This document shows, piece by piece, positions 26,701 through 35,336 of a DNA stretch of 64,000 nucleotides. Below the pieces are notes generated by a model. The model did no database searches. It was given only the letters and a program-made list of their open reading frames with translations, and had not been told where the DNA came from. The translations under genes were made by a program, and so were the position numbers. Positions within the stretch are counted from its first letter, which is position 1, and each line of letters starts with the position of its first letter. The stretch is from Schaalia suimastitidis DSM 15538 (lineage in GTDB: Bacteria; Actinomycetota; Actinomycetes; Actinomycetales; Actinomycetaceae), in NCBI RefSeq assembly GCF_000429105.1, contig NZ_AUBF01000013.1:1-64000 (forward strand). The letters run 5' to 3'.

Positions 26701-28973
26701 TCAATCAGTGGTGGAAGCAAGCTCGACGCCAGACACCTGAGTTGCTCAACTATACGCAGGCGCTGCTGCTACCTCGAGGCACCGGCTCTGATCCTGATGC
26801 ATTCCCGGATCACTGGGTGTGTGCAGATATGAAACTGCCGTTGTCGTACCAATTCACGCCGGGATCCGCGCGTGATGGCGTCACGATGACAATCCCTCTT
26901 GAAGTGCTGGGTCGTGTCAGTGATGTTGGTACGGATTGGCTCGTTCCGGGGATGCGTGCCGAGTTGGCCACCGAAGCGATTCGGGCATTGCCTAAGGCGA
27001 AGCGACGTCTATTGGCCCCGGCACCCGAAGTTGGGCAGCGTGTCGCACAGTGGATGCGAAACGCGCGTGACGAGGCGACCTCTGCTTTCGGGGAAAGCTC
27101 TGCTACTCGCGTGGATAATCACGCTCACAGCGCGGGTATTACCAGAGAGAAAAGTACCGCTGGCGGGAATCGTGCTGGCGACGCTAACGCAGACGGGGAT
27201 AGTGCCGCCCGCAAGAAAAGTACCGCTGGCGGGGACGGCGGTACTGTGAAGGATATCTCCGCCGTGACGGCTGCTCCAACGCATGGGAATACAGCTCAAA
27301 CTTGCCCTACTTCTGATGTGCATTCGCTACCGGATGATGACCCTATGTCACTGTCGGCTGCTCTTGGTCGTCTGGCTGCTTGGGGTGAGCGTACCGGTAA
27401 GGCCCGGAGGAGTCATACAAGGTCGTCTGATGCCTCACAGCCTGCGGCAACATCTGGGAACGCTTTATCCGCGCCGAACCCAACATCAGCACCTGGCCCG
27501 TCCGCGCCAAACACTGTATCAACGCAAGCACCTGACCCATCGGCAGCCAACGACGCCTCGGCACCTGACCCATCGATACCCGACCGCATATTAAGCCCCA
27601 AAGCGGCCACGCACCTCACGATGGAGCAGCGCCCATTTGCTGAGGTTTTCGCTGATGCCATTCGCGCTATCCGCGGTGTTGACCTTGACAGCGCCGATAT
27701 GGCGTATATGCACGACCATTTGCCTGCACATTTGCATATGACCTTCGTCGTCACCGACCGCAGCGGCAAAGAAGTCGGAGCAGGCACCGACCTGCTGTAT
27801 TTGCAAAAGACCCTGGCTCAACAAGCAAATGACGCGGTGCAAGATGCGGTGAGGACGGCGGTCGCCGAAGCAATGGACAGCGCACGTCGCAGCAATCGAC
27901 GTCGCAGCGTCACCCAAACGACAGACATTGCTCATGCACCAAAGGATGGAGGCACTAAATCCAACGCCACCAGCGTCACCCACGCCTCGACAATCACCAG
28001 TGCACCTGCACCCATTGACCATCCCTCAGGGGCGGCACCCAGCAACGATTTCCACACGACCGACAGCCTTCACCGCGACGGACTCACCACATTCCCACCG
28101 ATACCGTTACCGCGCGTTGTTGAACAGCGTGCCGACATGCTTTTACGAGGCTACCCAGCCCTGGTCCCTCAAGGCGATGCCCAGCAGCCACGTGTAGGTG
28201 TGAGACTAATGGCCTCCCCAGCGGACGCCGATCGCCACCACCGCGAAGCTTTGGCATTGCTGCTGCTTGGGCGCCTTCGCCTCGCGACGAAACGTGTCAC
28301 CACTCGCTGGAGTGGACGCGAAGCCTTGATGCTTACTGCCACGCCCTACGGTGATACTGCTGCTCTGGTTGATCACGCGCAATGGGCGAGTTGCTTGTCG
28401 CTTCTCGATGACCTTTGCGGTGTAGATGCGGCAAATATCCGCGATGCTGAGGCATTTGAGGACCTTGTCGCACGTGCTCGGGACCTCCATGAGGATCGTG
28501 TCTACGAACTACTGGGCTATGTGGTGCGCGCGATGGAGGCACAGGCTGATCTTGATCAGGCACTTCGCACATACACTGGAGAATCGTTAACTGAGGTCAG
28601 GCGCGATATTGCACAGACGGTAGCGCGTCTACTTCATAACAATTTCGTGCTGGAAACACCCTTTTCTCAGATGCCACATCTGGCGCGTTATATTCGTGCA
28701 GGTGCACTGCGTTTACAGCGTGTATCGCAGTCAGCAGCAGCCTTGAGTCGCGATAGTGAAGATGCGGCACGGATTCACACGCTTGAAGCGGAGTTATCTC
28801 GCTGCCACGAAATGGCGGCGCAACGCCCCTTTGATACCAACCGACACAGCGAATTAGAACAGGCCCGGTGGATGTTGGAGGAACTGCGTGTCTCCCTGTT
28901 CGCCCAGCAATTGGGGACGCCTATGAAGGTGTCAGCCAAACGCGTACTTGGTTTACTGACACGCGAAAGCTAG
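23706..28973 (+). CDS. hrpA: HrpA-type DEAH-box ATP-dependent RNA helicase, expanded
   Basis: Large RNA helicase with Walker A GETGSGKTTQLPK (near residue 83), DEAH in IIDEAHERS (near 183), SAT in ITSATIDSARF, and motif VI NQRSGRCGRVADG. OB-fold and DUF3418-type C-terminal regions follow. At 1755 residues it is much longer than E. coli HrpA (about 1300). The extra length is in disordered segments. One lies inside the helicase core (around residues 260-350, Thr/Asn/Asp-rich). A longer one lies around residues 1130-1300, Ser/Ala/Pro/Thr-rich, with a repeated KSTAGG motif. The start is GTG. It probably acts on stalled translation or mRNA, as HrpA does. Confidence 0.93.
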   Translation: MPQDPKRFQPRHSRRRQPRGTRTTRKQRRPIDERLSAFRPYSADELAARVAAIPVITFPDLPVSARRDEIAEAIRTHQVVIVSGETGSGKTTQLPKICLQLGRGVSGMIGHTQPRRIAARSVADRIASELGQKVGRESGQIVGYQVRFTDEVGPTTMVKLMTDGILLAEIQSDPLLQRYDTLIIDEAHERSLNIDFILGYLARLLPMRRDLKVIITSATIDSARFATHFGTWEGQAGQGRLIEAAPVIEVSGRTYPVEIRYRPLSAEVPSTFTSASGLGGRAGSAATSTHDDTDLPTNPNRNNASVNTTHTDTNASTVLGTTQLVLEDPDDDLPTLGYGAGDDIDVETAICSAVDELCAEGDGDILVFLPGERDIRDVEQALCEHLGERAYRTSAGEKPRAARASDIEIVPLYARLSAAEQQRVFEDHQLRRIVLATNVAETSLTVPGIRYVIDPGFARISRYSNRTKVQRLPIEQVSQASANQRSGRCGRVADGIAIRLYSQRNFETRPAYTEPEILRTSLASVILQMLALGLGSVEHFPFLDPPNTKAVRDGMQLLTEIGAVSAADQRITPLGRDLARLPIDPRLGRMLLEADANGCASEVLVIVAALSIQDVRERPLEHQDAADRAHERFIDRHSDFITYLNLWRYLHVQYRDLSGSAFRRMCRAEFLHYLRFREWRDVVMQLRQMARPLDLTLDPIGIPSPNDVIAEAEARGLADAAARAAVSYTLSANAADAGQIHRSLLVGLLSNLGNWDEAKRDYQGARDTHFTIWPGSGLSRSHPAWVMAAELVETSRLFARTVSRIEPEWVEPAAKHLVRRIYSEPYWSSAKGAAMVKEKVVLYGMTLVADRPVLLGRLGDRPLGSGSASAISLPKAGSLAALAQGLVGGLESRGTNVVPRPVADVPPTVPTTPPDKAEDADASTLTARQLAREMLIRHGLVRGEWRERHRFQSRNDELVEQAREVERRSRTHGLVADEESLVAFFDDVLPDSITSAAHFNQWWKQARRQTPELLNYTQALLLPRGTGSDPDAFPDHWVCADMKLPLSYQFTPGSARDGVTMTIPLEVLGRVSDVGTDWLVPGMRAELATEAIRALPKAKRRLLAPAPEVGQRVAQWMRNARDEATSAFGESSATRVDNHAHSAGITREKSTAGGNRAGDANADGDSAARKKSTAGGDGGTVKDISAVTAAPTHGNTAQTCPTSDVHSLPDDDPMSLSAALGRLAAWGERTGKARRSHTRSSDASQPAATSGNALSAPNPTSAPGPSAPNTVSTQAPDPSAANDASAPDPSIPDRILSPKAATHLTMEQRPFAEVFADAIRAIRGVDLDSADMAYMHDHLPAHLHMTFVVTDRSGKEVGAGTDLLYLQKTLAQQANDAVQDAVRTAVAEAMDSARRSNRRRSVTQTTDIAHAPKDGGTKSNATSVTHASTITSAPAPIDHPSGAAPSNDFHTTDSLHRDGLTTFPPIPLPRVVEQRADMLLRGYPALVPQGDAQQPRVGVRLMASPADADRHHREALALLLLGRLRLATKRVTTRWSGREALMLTATPYGDTAALVDHAQWASCLSLLDDLCGVDAANIRDAEAFEDLVARARDLHEDRVYELLGYVVRAMEAQADLDQALRTYTGESLTEVRRDIAQTVARLLHNNFVLETPFSQMPHLARYIRAGALRLQRVSQSAAALSRDSEDAARIHTLEAELSRCHEMAAQRPFDTNRHSELEQARWMLEELRVSLFAQQLGTPMKVSAKRVLGLLTRES

Positions 28974-28984
28974 GGCAATCGCTG

Positions 28985-29509
28985 ATGGAACTCACTGATG
29001 CGTCGCAGCTTGCCACATCGCTAATGAGTCTGCATGGGTTGTCTGAATGGACCTTTGCCTTTGACCGCGGGCGGCGCAGGGCAGGCGCCTGCCACCACGC
29101 CAAGCGGACCATCACTTTGTCGGCGGCGTTGACCCGCTTATACGACGAGGCCACGGTCCGCGACGTTGTTCTTCACGAAATCGCTCACGCTCTTGTGGGT
29201 GCGCGCCATGGGCATGACCGCGTGTGGCGCGAGGCGGCCTGCCGTATCGGGGCGCGTCCTCAGGCACGCTTGTCCAACGATTTGCCATCCGTACAAGCGC
29301 CGTGGGTTGGCACCTGCCCGGGGTGCGGAGCGACGAAAGAGCTCTACCGTTCACCGCAGCGTGTAACTTCATGCGGAAAATGCTCACCAACATTTTGCGC
29401 TGACTTTATCCTCCAATGGACACGTCGTGGCAAGAAACACGCACTTGGCCGTCTTTACCAGCGCGAATATGTCGCACTGCAACGAAAAGGACTTATTCCC
29501 CGGGCGTAA
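28985..29509 (+). CDS. SprT-like zinc metalloprotease-family protein
   Basis: About 174 residues. The SprT-like core has HEIAHALVGARHGHD, an HExxH zinc motif with a third His, preceded by KRTITLSAALTRL. A zinc-ribbon-like C-terminal part follows (CPGCGATKEL ... CGKCSP), and the end is basic. Bacterial members are of unclear function; the eukaryotic relative SPRTN cleaves DNA-protein crosslinks. The ATG at 28985 lies just after the hrpA stop. An earlier start at 28868 would overlap hrpA by about 100 bases and add residues unlike the family. Confidence 0.85.
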   Translation: MELTDASQLATSLMSLHGLSEWTFAFDRGRRRAGACHHAKRTITLSAALTRLYDEATVRDVVLHEIAHALVGARHGHDRVWREAACRIGARPQARLSNDLPSVQAPWVGTCPGCGATKELYRSPQRVTSCGKCSPTFCADFILQWTRRGKKHALGRLYQREYVALQRKGLIPRA

Positions 29510-29767
29510 TGAAGGCAAATACTTAGCCTTTACCTGGCAAAGTATTGTCGTGCCGGATATCGGCATATCTGACAACCCCAACCGGACGGTTAAGAAAATC
29601 GTGACCTTGTCGAATAACGTGCGAGGAAAATAGGTCTTTTTCTACAAGTTTCTACCTCAAAAACCTGAAAATAGGCTGAGCGTTTTGTATATAATTCCAG
29701 GGTAATTGCGCATAAAAATGCTGTTGTCCGACAGCTTGAGCTGCGCAGAACACCACAGGAGAGCAAA
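29510..29767 (+). promoter_or_regulatory. Promoter region of the LAKTG surface-protein gene
   Basis: A gene-free stretch of 258 bases. A good -10 element, TATAAT, lies at 29690-29695 with TTTTG just upstream. The -35 is weak (CTGAAA near 29665-29670, 19 bases away). The transcript would carry a leader of about 65 bases before the ATG at 29768, which has AGGAGAGCAAA in front of it. The sequence is AT-rich compared with its neighbours. Confidence 0.5.
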
Positions 29768-32047
29768 ATGAGACTGCGAAAACTCGGCGCAATGACGGCC
29801 ACCTTCGCCGTTGCGCTTGGGGCCTTTAGCCTCGCGACACCCGCCCTGGCTGACGACCCACAGGAAATACCCGCGGCAACCGAAGCCGCATCGACAACTG
29901 AAACCGCTGCACCAGCGCAGACGGCACCAGCTGATAATGCCGTGCCAACTCCCACGCCTTCAGCACCGGCAGCACCGGCTGAAACACCCGCTGCAAGCAC
30001 CGAAGCACCTGCGCCACAGGCACCGGCTGAAACGCCTGCTGCCAGCAACGAAGCAACCCCAGCAAATACGCCAGTTGAATCGGCTCCGTCACCGGCTGAA
30101 TCGGCTCCGGCTGTGACCACCCCGGCAGCATCGACTCCCGCGCCTTCAACGCCAAGCCCGGCACCTGCACCAACTGTGGCAGGACCGAAGGTTCCCACAC
30201 TCACACTCACGGGCGCAACCTGTGAACGCAAAGAAAACACTGTCACACTGGGAGCACTGGACGACGTTGCCAAAGACACCGCTTCGGGCGGATACCGCTT
30301 CGTCGTTATTGTGGACGGTCGCGCCGTAAAGCAACTCAACGGTAGCGAACGCTCGGCTCTTTACGCCGGCACCATCAGCGCAGAACGCCTGATTGACCCC
30401 TCGATGCTGAATATGCTCTACGGCAAGACCGTGACAATCAAGGCATACTGGTTCGACAAGGCGAATGTCTACTTCACCAGCAGTGACCAGCGCAAGAATG
30501 GCACACCCGAACACCTTACCCGTGGCACTGTCGCCCTTATGTCCGGCTCCTTGACCAAGGCCATTGAACTCACCACGTCAAATACCATCACCCTGGTGAA
30601 TCCAACGACCTTAGACTGCACGCCCACTGTCACCGAACAGCCTGCCACGCCCGCCGACCCGGCCACATCCGAGGATCCTGCACTACCAGCACCAACCCTG
30701 CCGGATGCACCGTCGATTGCTCTGACGCCAGCCCAATGTGTTGACAATGAAGCCCAGCTCAACCTGATCACCCTTGACCCCGCCCAAAAGCAGGACAACT
30801 ACCGTTTCGTTGTCTCCATGGGCGGGCAATCCGTGCAGCTCAAGACTGCCATTCGCGATGCGCTGTGGACTGAAGGCACCTTGTCGCTGGAGGAACTCGT
30901 CGAGGCCTTCGCCCCCGCGGACACCTCAATTCCCTACGGCAGCGAAGTCAGTGTTCAGGCATACTGGTTCGACAAGGCAGGTGTCTACCCATCCTCGACA
31001 TATGACACGACCCTGCAGTTGACCGCAGGCAACTCCGATCGTTTCGTCAAGTTGGGCCAAGCTCACAAAGCCACCATCGTTGACCCCGACTCTTTGAAGT
31101 GTGCACCAACGACGCCCTCCGCACCAGATACGCCGACTCACCCATCAAATCCCGCAACCCCAGCTCTGCCCCAAGCTCCTGCATTTACCCTGGCCTCCGC
31201 CTCGTGCGCAGCAAAGGGTAACGTCCTGAGCGTCACCCCGGGTTCGCTGACCAACGGACACCGTTTCGTCGTGTCCTACGGCAACTATGCCATCTCGTTA
31301 AAGGAGAGCATCCGCACAGCACTGAATCACACAGGAAGCCTGTCATTGGAAGAAGCACTCAAAACCTTCTACCCGCTCAATACGACTCCTATCCCCTACG
31401 GTGAACAGGTGAGCGTGCAGGCATACTGGTTCGACCAAGCGAAAGAATATCCCGCATCCGCCTACGACACCACACTAAAGCTCACTGTGGGCAAATCGGA
31501 CCAATTCATTAAGCTCGGTGAATCCAAGTCCGCCACCCTGGTGGATCCTGCCACCGTGTGCGACGACGACGCCAACCTCACCCTGTCAGTTCCAGAAACA
31601 GAACACGACGGATGGGTCACCTTCACCGCAACGGGCTTTAAACCCTTCGAAGATGTCACCTTTGAAGTACACTCTGACCCGATCACCGTCGGCACCGTCA
31701 AGGCTGATGCCAATGGCGTTGCCACAATCCGTTGGCAAGCTTCCGCTGACACGGTGGACGCAGGAAAGCACACTGTCTACGCCAAGGGTAAGGAGAGTGG
31801 CACTGTTGTCAGCGCTCCACTTGAGGTCAAAGCCAAGGTCAGTGATCAGGCCACTACCCTGGTGAGCGCTCCCACAGGCAAGGATGCGCCCACAGGCACC
31901 GCGAATGCTGCCCGTTCGGCCAAGCCTGGCGCCACTAAATCAGGTCTTGCCAAGACCGGTGTTGATAGCAATGCCCTGCTGATCGGCATATTAGTTGCGG
32001 TAGGTGCTGTCGCAACGACCATTTCACGTCGCCGCACCAGCAACTAA
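29768..32047 (+). CDS. LPXTG-type cell-wall-anchored protein with three AYWFDKA repeats
   Basis: A 759-residue surface protein. The signal peptide is MRLRKLGAMTATFAVALG, ending ATPALA. A Pro/Ala/Thr-rich stalk covers residues ~30-140. Three homologous domains of about 130 residues start near PTLTLTGATCERK, PSIALTPAQCVDN and PAFTLASASCAAK. Each contains RFVV near the start, YG.(T/Q)V(T/S) then AYWFD(K/Q)A, and a closing Cys. The Cys pairs suggest one disulfide per domain. An Ig-like domain follows (TFTATGFKPFEDVTFEV). The sorting signal LAKTG is at 727-731, with a hydrophobic segment and RRR tail. I do not recognise the repeat; adhesion is a guess. Confidence 0.85.
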   Translation: MRLRKLGAMTATFAVALGAFSLATPALADDPQEIPAATEAASTTETAAPAQTAPADNAVPTPTPSAPAAPAETPAASTEAPAPQAPAETPAASNEATPANTPVESAPSPAESAPAVTTPAASTPAPSTPSPAPAPTVAGPKVPTLTLTGATCERKENTVTLGALDDVAKDTASGGYRFVVIVDGRAVKQLNGSERSALYAGTISAERLIDPSMLNMLYGKTVTIKAYWFDKANVYFTSSDQRKNGTPEHLTRGTVALMSGSLTKAIELTTSNTITLVNPTTLDCTPTVTEQPATPADPATSEDPALPAPTLPDAPSIALTPAQCVDNEAQLNLITLDPAQKQDNYRFVVSMGGQSVQLKTAIRDALWTEGTLSLEELVEAFAPADTSIPYGSEVSVQAYWFDKAGVYPSSTYDTTLQLTAGNSDRFVKLGQAHKATIVDPDSLKCAPTTPSAPDTPTHPSNPATPALPQAPAFTLASASCAAKGNVLSVTPGSLTNGHRFVVSYGNYAISLKESIRTALNHTGSLSLEEALKTFYPLNTTPIPYGEQVSVQAYWFDQAKEYPASAYDTTLKLTVGKSDQFIKLGESKSATLVDPATVCDDDANLTLSVPETEHDGWVTFTATGFKPFEDVTFEVHSDPITVGTVKADANGVATIRWQASADTVDAGKHTVYAKGKESGTVVSAPLEVKAKVSDQATTLVSAPTGKDAPTGTANAARSAKPGATKSGLAKTGVDSNALLIGILVAVGAVATTISRRRTSN

Positions 32048-32064
32048 GCATCCACTCACACACT

Positions 32065-32100
32065 CATGGGAGGGTGAAGCGCTTGCTTCACCCTCCCATG
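32065..32100 (+). terminator. 16-bp perfect hairpin terminator
   Basis: CATGGGAGGGTGAAGC, a GCTT loop and the exact complement lie 18 bases after the surface-protein stop. No T-run follows. The stem is long enough to act as an intrinsic terminator of the GC-rich type used in Actinobacteria. Confidence 0.8.
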
Positions 32101-32426
32101 ATATTGCGCAGCTTAAAAAGTTCCCTTAGTTTGCAGAATAGTCTGCGTATGTCACTCATCGACACCTGTCCCTCATCTACCTGTTCTGCTCATCTACTGG
32201 GAACAGCATGGGAAGTATCTACACGATATGCGCCGACTGCGCCAACCGCATGCGTTCCCTTATTCAGGTCACTGCTCCTCACTCACAAGCGGATGACTCA
32301 TGCGACAAGGTCTGCCGAGGCAAAGCACAAACGAAATATCCTGACTGGATGCCGACGCCTCAATTCGTCGGATGGGAAGTGCGCTACTTAAATACAGACG
32401 CCTCGCTTTGCGGGATAAAAACCGCA
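32101..32426 (+). other. Intergenic region with a doubtful 76-codon Cys-rich frame (32208-32438)
   Basis: No recognised gene lies here. A plus-strand frame from ATG 32208 to 32438 would encode MGSIYTICADCANRMRSLI and on, with CxxC and a second Cys pair (SCDKVC). GGGA lies 6 bases before the ATG. It overlaps the end of the sortase gene by 12 bases. The protein resembles nothing I know. It could be a small zinc-binding protein or chance. Confidence 0.25.
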
Positions 32427-33428
32427 CTAGTCAGTTGAAGTCTCTCGATCCTGGTTAGTCATCGGACTTTCTTCCTGTCCTAGATCACTGCACGTCCCTA
32501 TGCGAGCGACACTCCGCTTTTTTCGCGATGCCACGAATAGCGTCAAAGTGATAGCAGTCGCGGCGACAACGATAATGCCCACAGCGACGAGGATCGCAAT
32601 TTGCCAGGTTTGCATGGGCGCAGGCATCGCTTCCTCTTGCTCCATTGCCGCAGCAATTGGATCGATAGCAACCCGCTCACCAGTAACCAGTAGGCGGTGG
32701 GAATTCACCCCATAGGGAGTGCAGGTGATAAGGGTGACAAAGTCTCGTCCAGCCTGTTTCTTGAGGCTCTCTGTTTGTTCAGGTAATACAACCTGAATGT
32801 CAATCACTTCGTATTTTAGGCTTTGCCCCAACGCGTTAATGTAGAAAACATCACCTTTTTTCAGGTCAATGAGGTTGTCAAAGAGTGTTGCTGAACCTAG
32901 GCCAGTGTGACCCGTCAATACCGCGTGGGTAGAGGAGCCACCTATGGGCAAGCTTGTTCCAAATAAGTGTCCGACCCCTTGTTCGAGGGTTTTCGTCTCC
33001 GTGCCGTGATATACGGGTAGGCTCACATGAATACTGGGGATAACAATATTCGCCATTACTTCATCCAGATTAAGCTGGCCTAAATAGTCCTGGTATCGCG
33101 GTGTGTCAGGACGTTGAGATTCCAACCAGGGGTCAAGGATCGGTTCAGATTCAAGTGTGGCGTTATAGTGTTCGGCGCGCGCACGCTGCTCGGCGACGAC
33201 ATTGGGACCTGCAGATTCAACGGTCGCACTAAAAGCTTCGGCGATACGCTGTTGCTCAGCGTTATTGTGCTGGGTTGCTAGCACTGGGTATAGCAGGACT
33301 AAAACACCTGTGAGGACAAGTAAAAGGGGTGCCACTGCTTGCAGCACCATATTTCGCTTCGGCGACGGGATTAGTACATCCTTCGTCGCTCTGTGACGAG
33401 CAGCGCGTGTCTTCTCAAAACCACGCAT
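32427..33428 (-). CDS. Class C (pilus-polymerising) sortase
   Basis: Transpeptidase that links pilin subunits through isopeptide bonds. A first membrane helix lies near residues 29-50 (AVAPLLLVLTGVLVLLY). The lid motif DPW at 99-101 is typical of class C. Catalytic residues are H174 (LTGHTG), C236 in TLITCTPYG and R245. A C-terminal helix (WQIAILVAVGIIVVAATA) and basic tail anchor it. The ATG has AGGAGGACACGTAC upstream. It is the last gene of the pilus operon, behind the major pilin. Confidence 0.95.
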   Translation of the reverse strand: MRGFEKTRAARHRATKDVLIPSPKRNMVLQAVAPLLLVLTGVLVLLYPVLATQHNNAEQQRIAEAFSATVESAGPNVVAEQRARAEHYNATLESEPILDPWLESQRPDTPRYQDYLGQLNLDEVMANIVIPSIHVSLPVYHGTETKTLEQGVGHLFGTSLPIGGSSTHAVLTGHTGLGSATLFDNLIDLKKGDVFYINALGQSLKYEVIDIQVVLPEQTESLKKQAGRDFVTLITCTPYGVNSHRLLVTGERVAIDPIAAAMEQEEAMPAPMQTWQIAILVAVGIIVVAATAITLTLFVASRKKRSVARIGTCSDLGQEESPMTNQDRETSTD

Positions 33429-33453
33429 GTACGTGTCCTCCTACAGTATGTGG

Positions 33454-33488
33454 TCCTGTGGGCAGACTCGTGTAGTCTGCCCACAGGA
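33454..33488 (-). terminator. Hairpin between pilin and sortase genes
   Basis: A near-perfect 15-bp stem, TCCTGTGGGCAGACT and its complement, has a 5-nt loop. It lies in the 129-base gap between the pilin stop and the sortase start. It probably lets most transcripts stop after the pilin so that less sortase than pilin is made. No U tract follows, so it could instead be an mRNA-stabilising end. Confidence 0.65.
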
Positions 33489-33557
33489 CTCCGGTTGACG
33501 CTATCAGCGTCTCAGGATCTCAACGAAGGTGAAACCCTATTTGTTTTGCCGACAATG

Positions 33558-35267
33558 TCAGGCATGACGCTTACGACGGTTCACGAAGAACAGCGCGCCG
33601 CCGCCCGCAACAAGAAGGCCACCGGCGATGGTCATCACAATGACACCATTTGCACCAGTCAGCGGCAGGCGGAAGCCAGCGTTTGATGGCACGTCGGTGA
33701 CAGTGACACCGAGTTTGAAGGCATTTACGTCGGAAGCATTGGTCTGCAGTACCTGGAAGGGAATAGGGTTGGCTTGCAACTCATACCCCGTCGGTGCTTT
33801 GGTTTCCACAAGGCAGTACCAGTCGGAGTTGCTCAGAGGGTTTTTTTCTTTGCCGTCGACCCAGTCGTTGTTGCGCAGTCCATTGATAGTGACTGTGCCA
33901 TCATCGCCTGTAGTGAATGTCGTCTTTCCGTCAACGGTCAGCGGTTGCGTGCCATCTGCTGCAGTGTCAGCATCAACCAGGGTGGCTCCCTTCGCAGGGG
34001 TCCCTTGCTGTGCACCATCGGGCACAGTGCAGCGGTAAACCTGGAACTCGGCGCCTTTGTAGGTGATCGGCGTCTTACTGTCAGTACCCGTCTTTGTGAT
34101 AGTCACCTTGCCGAATTTCGACACGATAGGAGGGGTCGGTTTTCCGGGCACCTGAGGGGTTGGGTTTTCTGGATCCCATGGAGTATTCGGAGTCGGGTTA
34201 TCTGGGTTTTGTGGGTCAAAGTTCCATGTGCCGCTGGGGTCGTTCGGAATAAGGTAAGCCGTGTTTTGAATGACACCTGACCCGTTTTCTGGCTGAGCAA
34301 CAATGGTAGGAGTAATGGTCACAACCACCTTGGTGCTGGTGTCGCCGTTTGCGCGAGCTTGGGCGATCTTGTCCAATCCTGGCGTCAGGAAGTGCACGGT
34401 AACGTAGGTTTTTCCATCAACTTCTTTAGCGACAACCTTGTAGTCCGTGTCGCGCGTAAGCGTAACAGCGCCGGTACCTTCCATGACAACTGTGACTTCG
34501 TTGGTGCCGTCAGTCAACTTCAGGCGGGCATCGAGCGGATCGACGATCTGATAATTCTTCAGGCGCGCACCACCGGCATAGTCAATCTTAGGAATGTCGT
34601 TTTTGATGGTGTAGGTCATCTTGTGACCAACCGCCGGGGTTTCAGCGTCGGACACAGTCTTTTCTGCCTTGGTCACAGCATTCTTCGGGTAGACATGGAC
34701 GTCGTACAGCCACTTTGCTGTGGTGTTGGCATCTGGGTTGGTCAGTGGCAGGGTGACCACAAAGGGTTCCGCTGGTGTGACGTCAATGGGGGTTTTAGTT
34801 TCGGTGACCAAGTAGGCACCAACGGGCATGGCATCAAATTTCGCTAGGCCAGCAGCATTGGTGACAACCTTCTTCGCAGTGAAGGTCGCATCGAGGTTTT
34901 TTGCTGCTTCGGTTGCACTGCCGTTCAGTGCGGCAAGCTCTTGCCATCCCTGTTGGGTGGTGAGATCGTATTTCAGTTTCTGCGCGGTGAATTCGACACC
35001 CTGGATAGGTGCACCTTCCACATCGTTCTTTTCGAGGCCGTCGGCTGCAACCTGTCCGTTACTCTCGGTCTGGGTGTGCTTATGCACATTCAGAACCGAA
35101 GTAGCAGTCGGGTTAATCAGCGTCAGGTCAGGGTTTGCTGGGTCGGCTGCGACCACACCAGGGCCTGCGGGTAGCGCCAACGCCGCTGAGGGCAGTGTCA
35201 CCATACCCGCGGCGAGTGCTGCGGCGACGAGAATGCCGAGGCTGCGCCGCATCATTGTTGTACTCAT
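33558..35267 (-). CDS. Major pilin subunit (SpaH/EbpB type)
   Basis: A 569-residue precursor of the pilus shaft. The signal peptide runs to about residue 31 (MMRRSLGILVAAALAAG ... ALA). The pilin motif VYPKNAV, with the Lys used by the sortase, is near residue 190. CnaB-like and isopeptide-type domains follow, with an E-box YCLVETKAPTGYEL near residue 490. The sorting signal LPLTG, a hydrophobic stretch and RRKRHA close the protein. It sits between the giant adhesin and the class C sortase, a standard SpaA-type pilus operon as in fimbriae of Actinomyces. Confidence 0.95.
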   Translation of the reverse strand: MSTTMMRRSLGILVAAALAAGMVTLPSAALALPAGPGVVAADPANPDLTLINPTATSVLNVHKHTQTESNGQVAADGLEKNDVEGAPIQGVEFTAQKLKYDLTTQQGWQELAALNGSATEAAKNLDATFTAKKVVTNAAGLAKFDAMPVGAYLVTETKTPIDVTPAEPFVVTLPLTNPDANTTAKWLYDVHVYPKNAVTKAEKTVSDAETPAVGHKMTYTIKNDIPKIDYAGGARLKNYQIVDPLDARLKLTDGTNEVTVVMEGTGAVTLTRDTDYKVVAKEVDGKTYVTVHFLTPGLDKIAQARANGDTSTKVVVTITPTIVAQPENGSGVIQNTAYLIPNDPSGTWNFDPQNPDNPTPNTPWDPENPTPQVPGKPTPPIVSKFGKVTITKTGTDSKTPITYKGAEFQVYRCTVPDGAQQGTPAKGATLVDADTAADGTQPLTVDGKTTFTTGDDGTVTINGLRNNDWVDGKEKNPLSNSDWYCLVETKAPTGYELQANPIPFQVLQTNASDVNAFKLGVTVTDVPSNAGFRLPLTGANGVIVMTIAGGLLVAGGGALFFVNRRKRHA

Positions 35268-35336
35268 TACTTCTCCTGTGTCGATGAGTGTTCTTTTCGT
35301 TGTGTATTTGATTGCCTGCGTATTAACGCGGCACTC

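Noticed and set aside
27148-27240. Twelve-base identity between hrpA (CGCTGGCGGGGA) and the CRISPR repeat
   Set aside because: It lies within an in-frame KSTAGG repeat of hrpA with no repeat-spacer layout and no hairpin partner; chance in GC-rich DNA.
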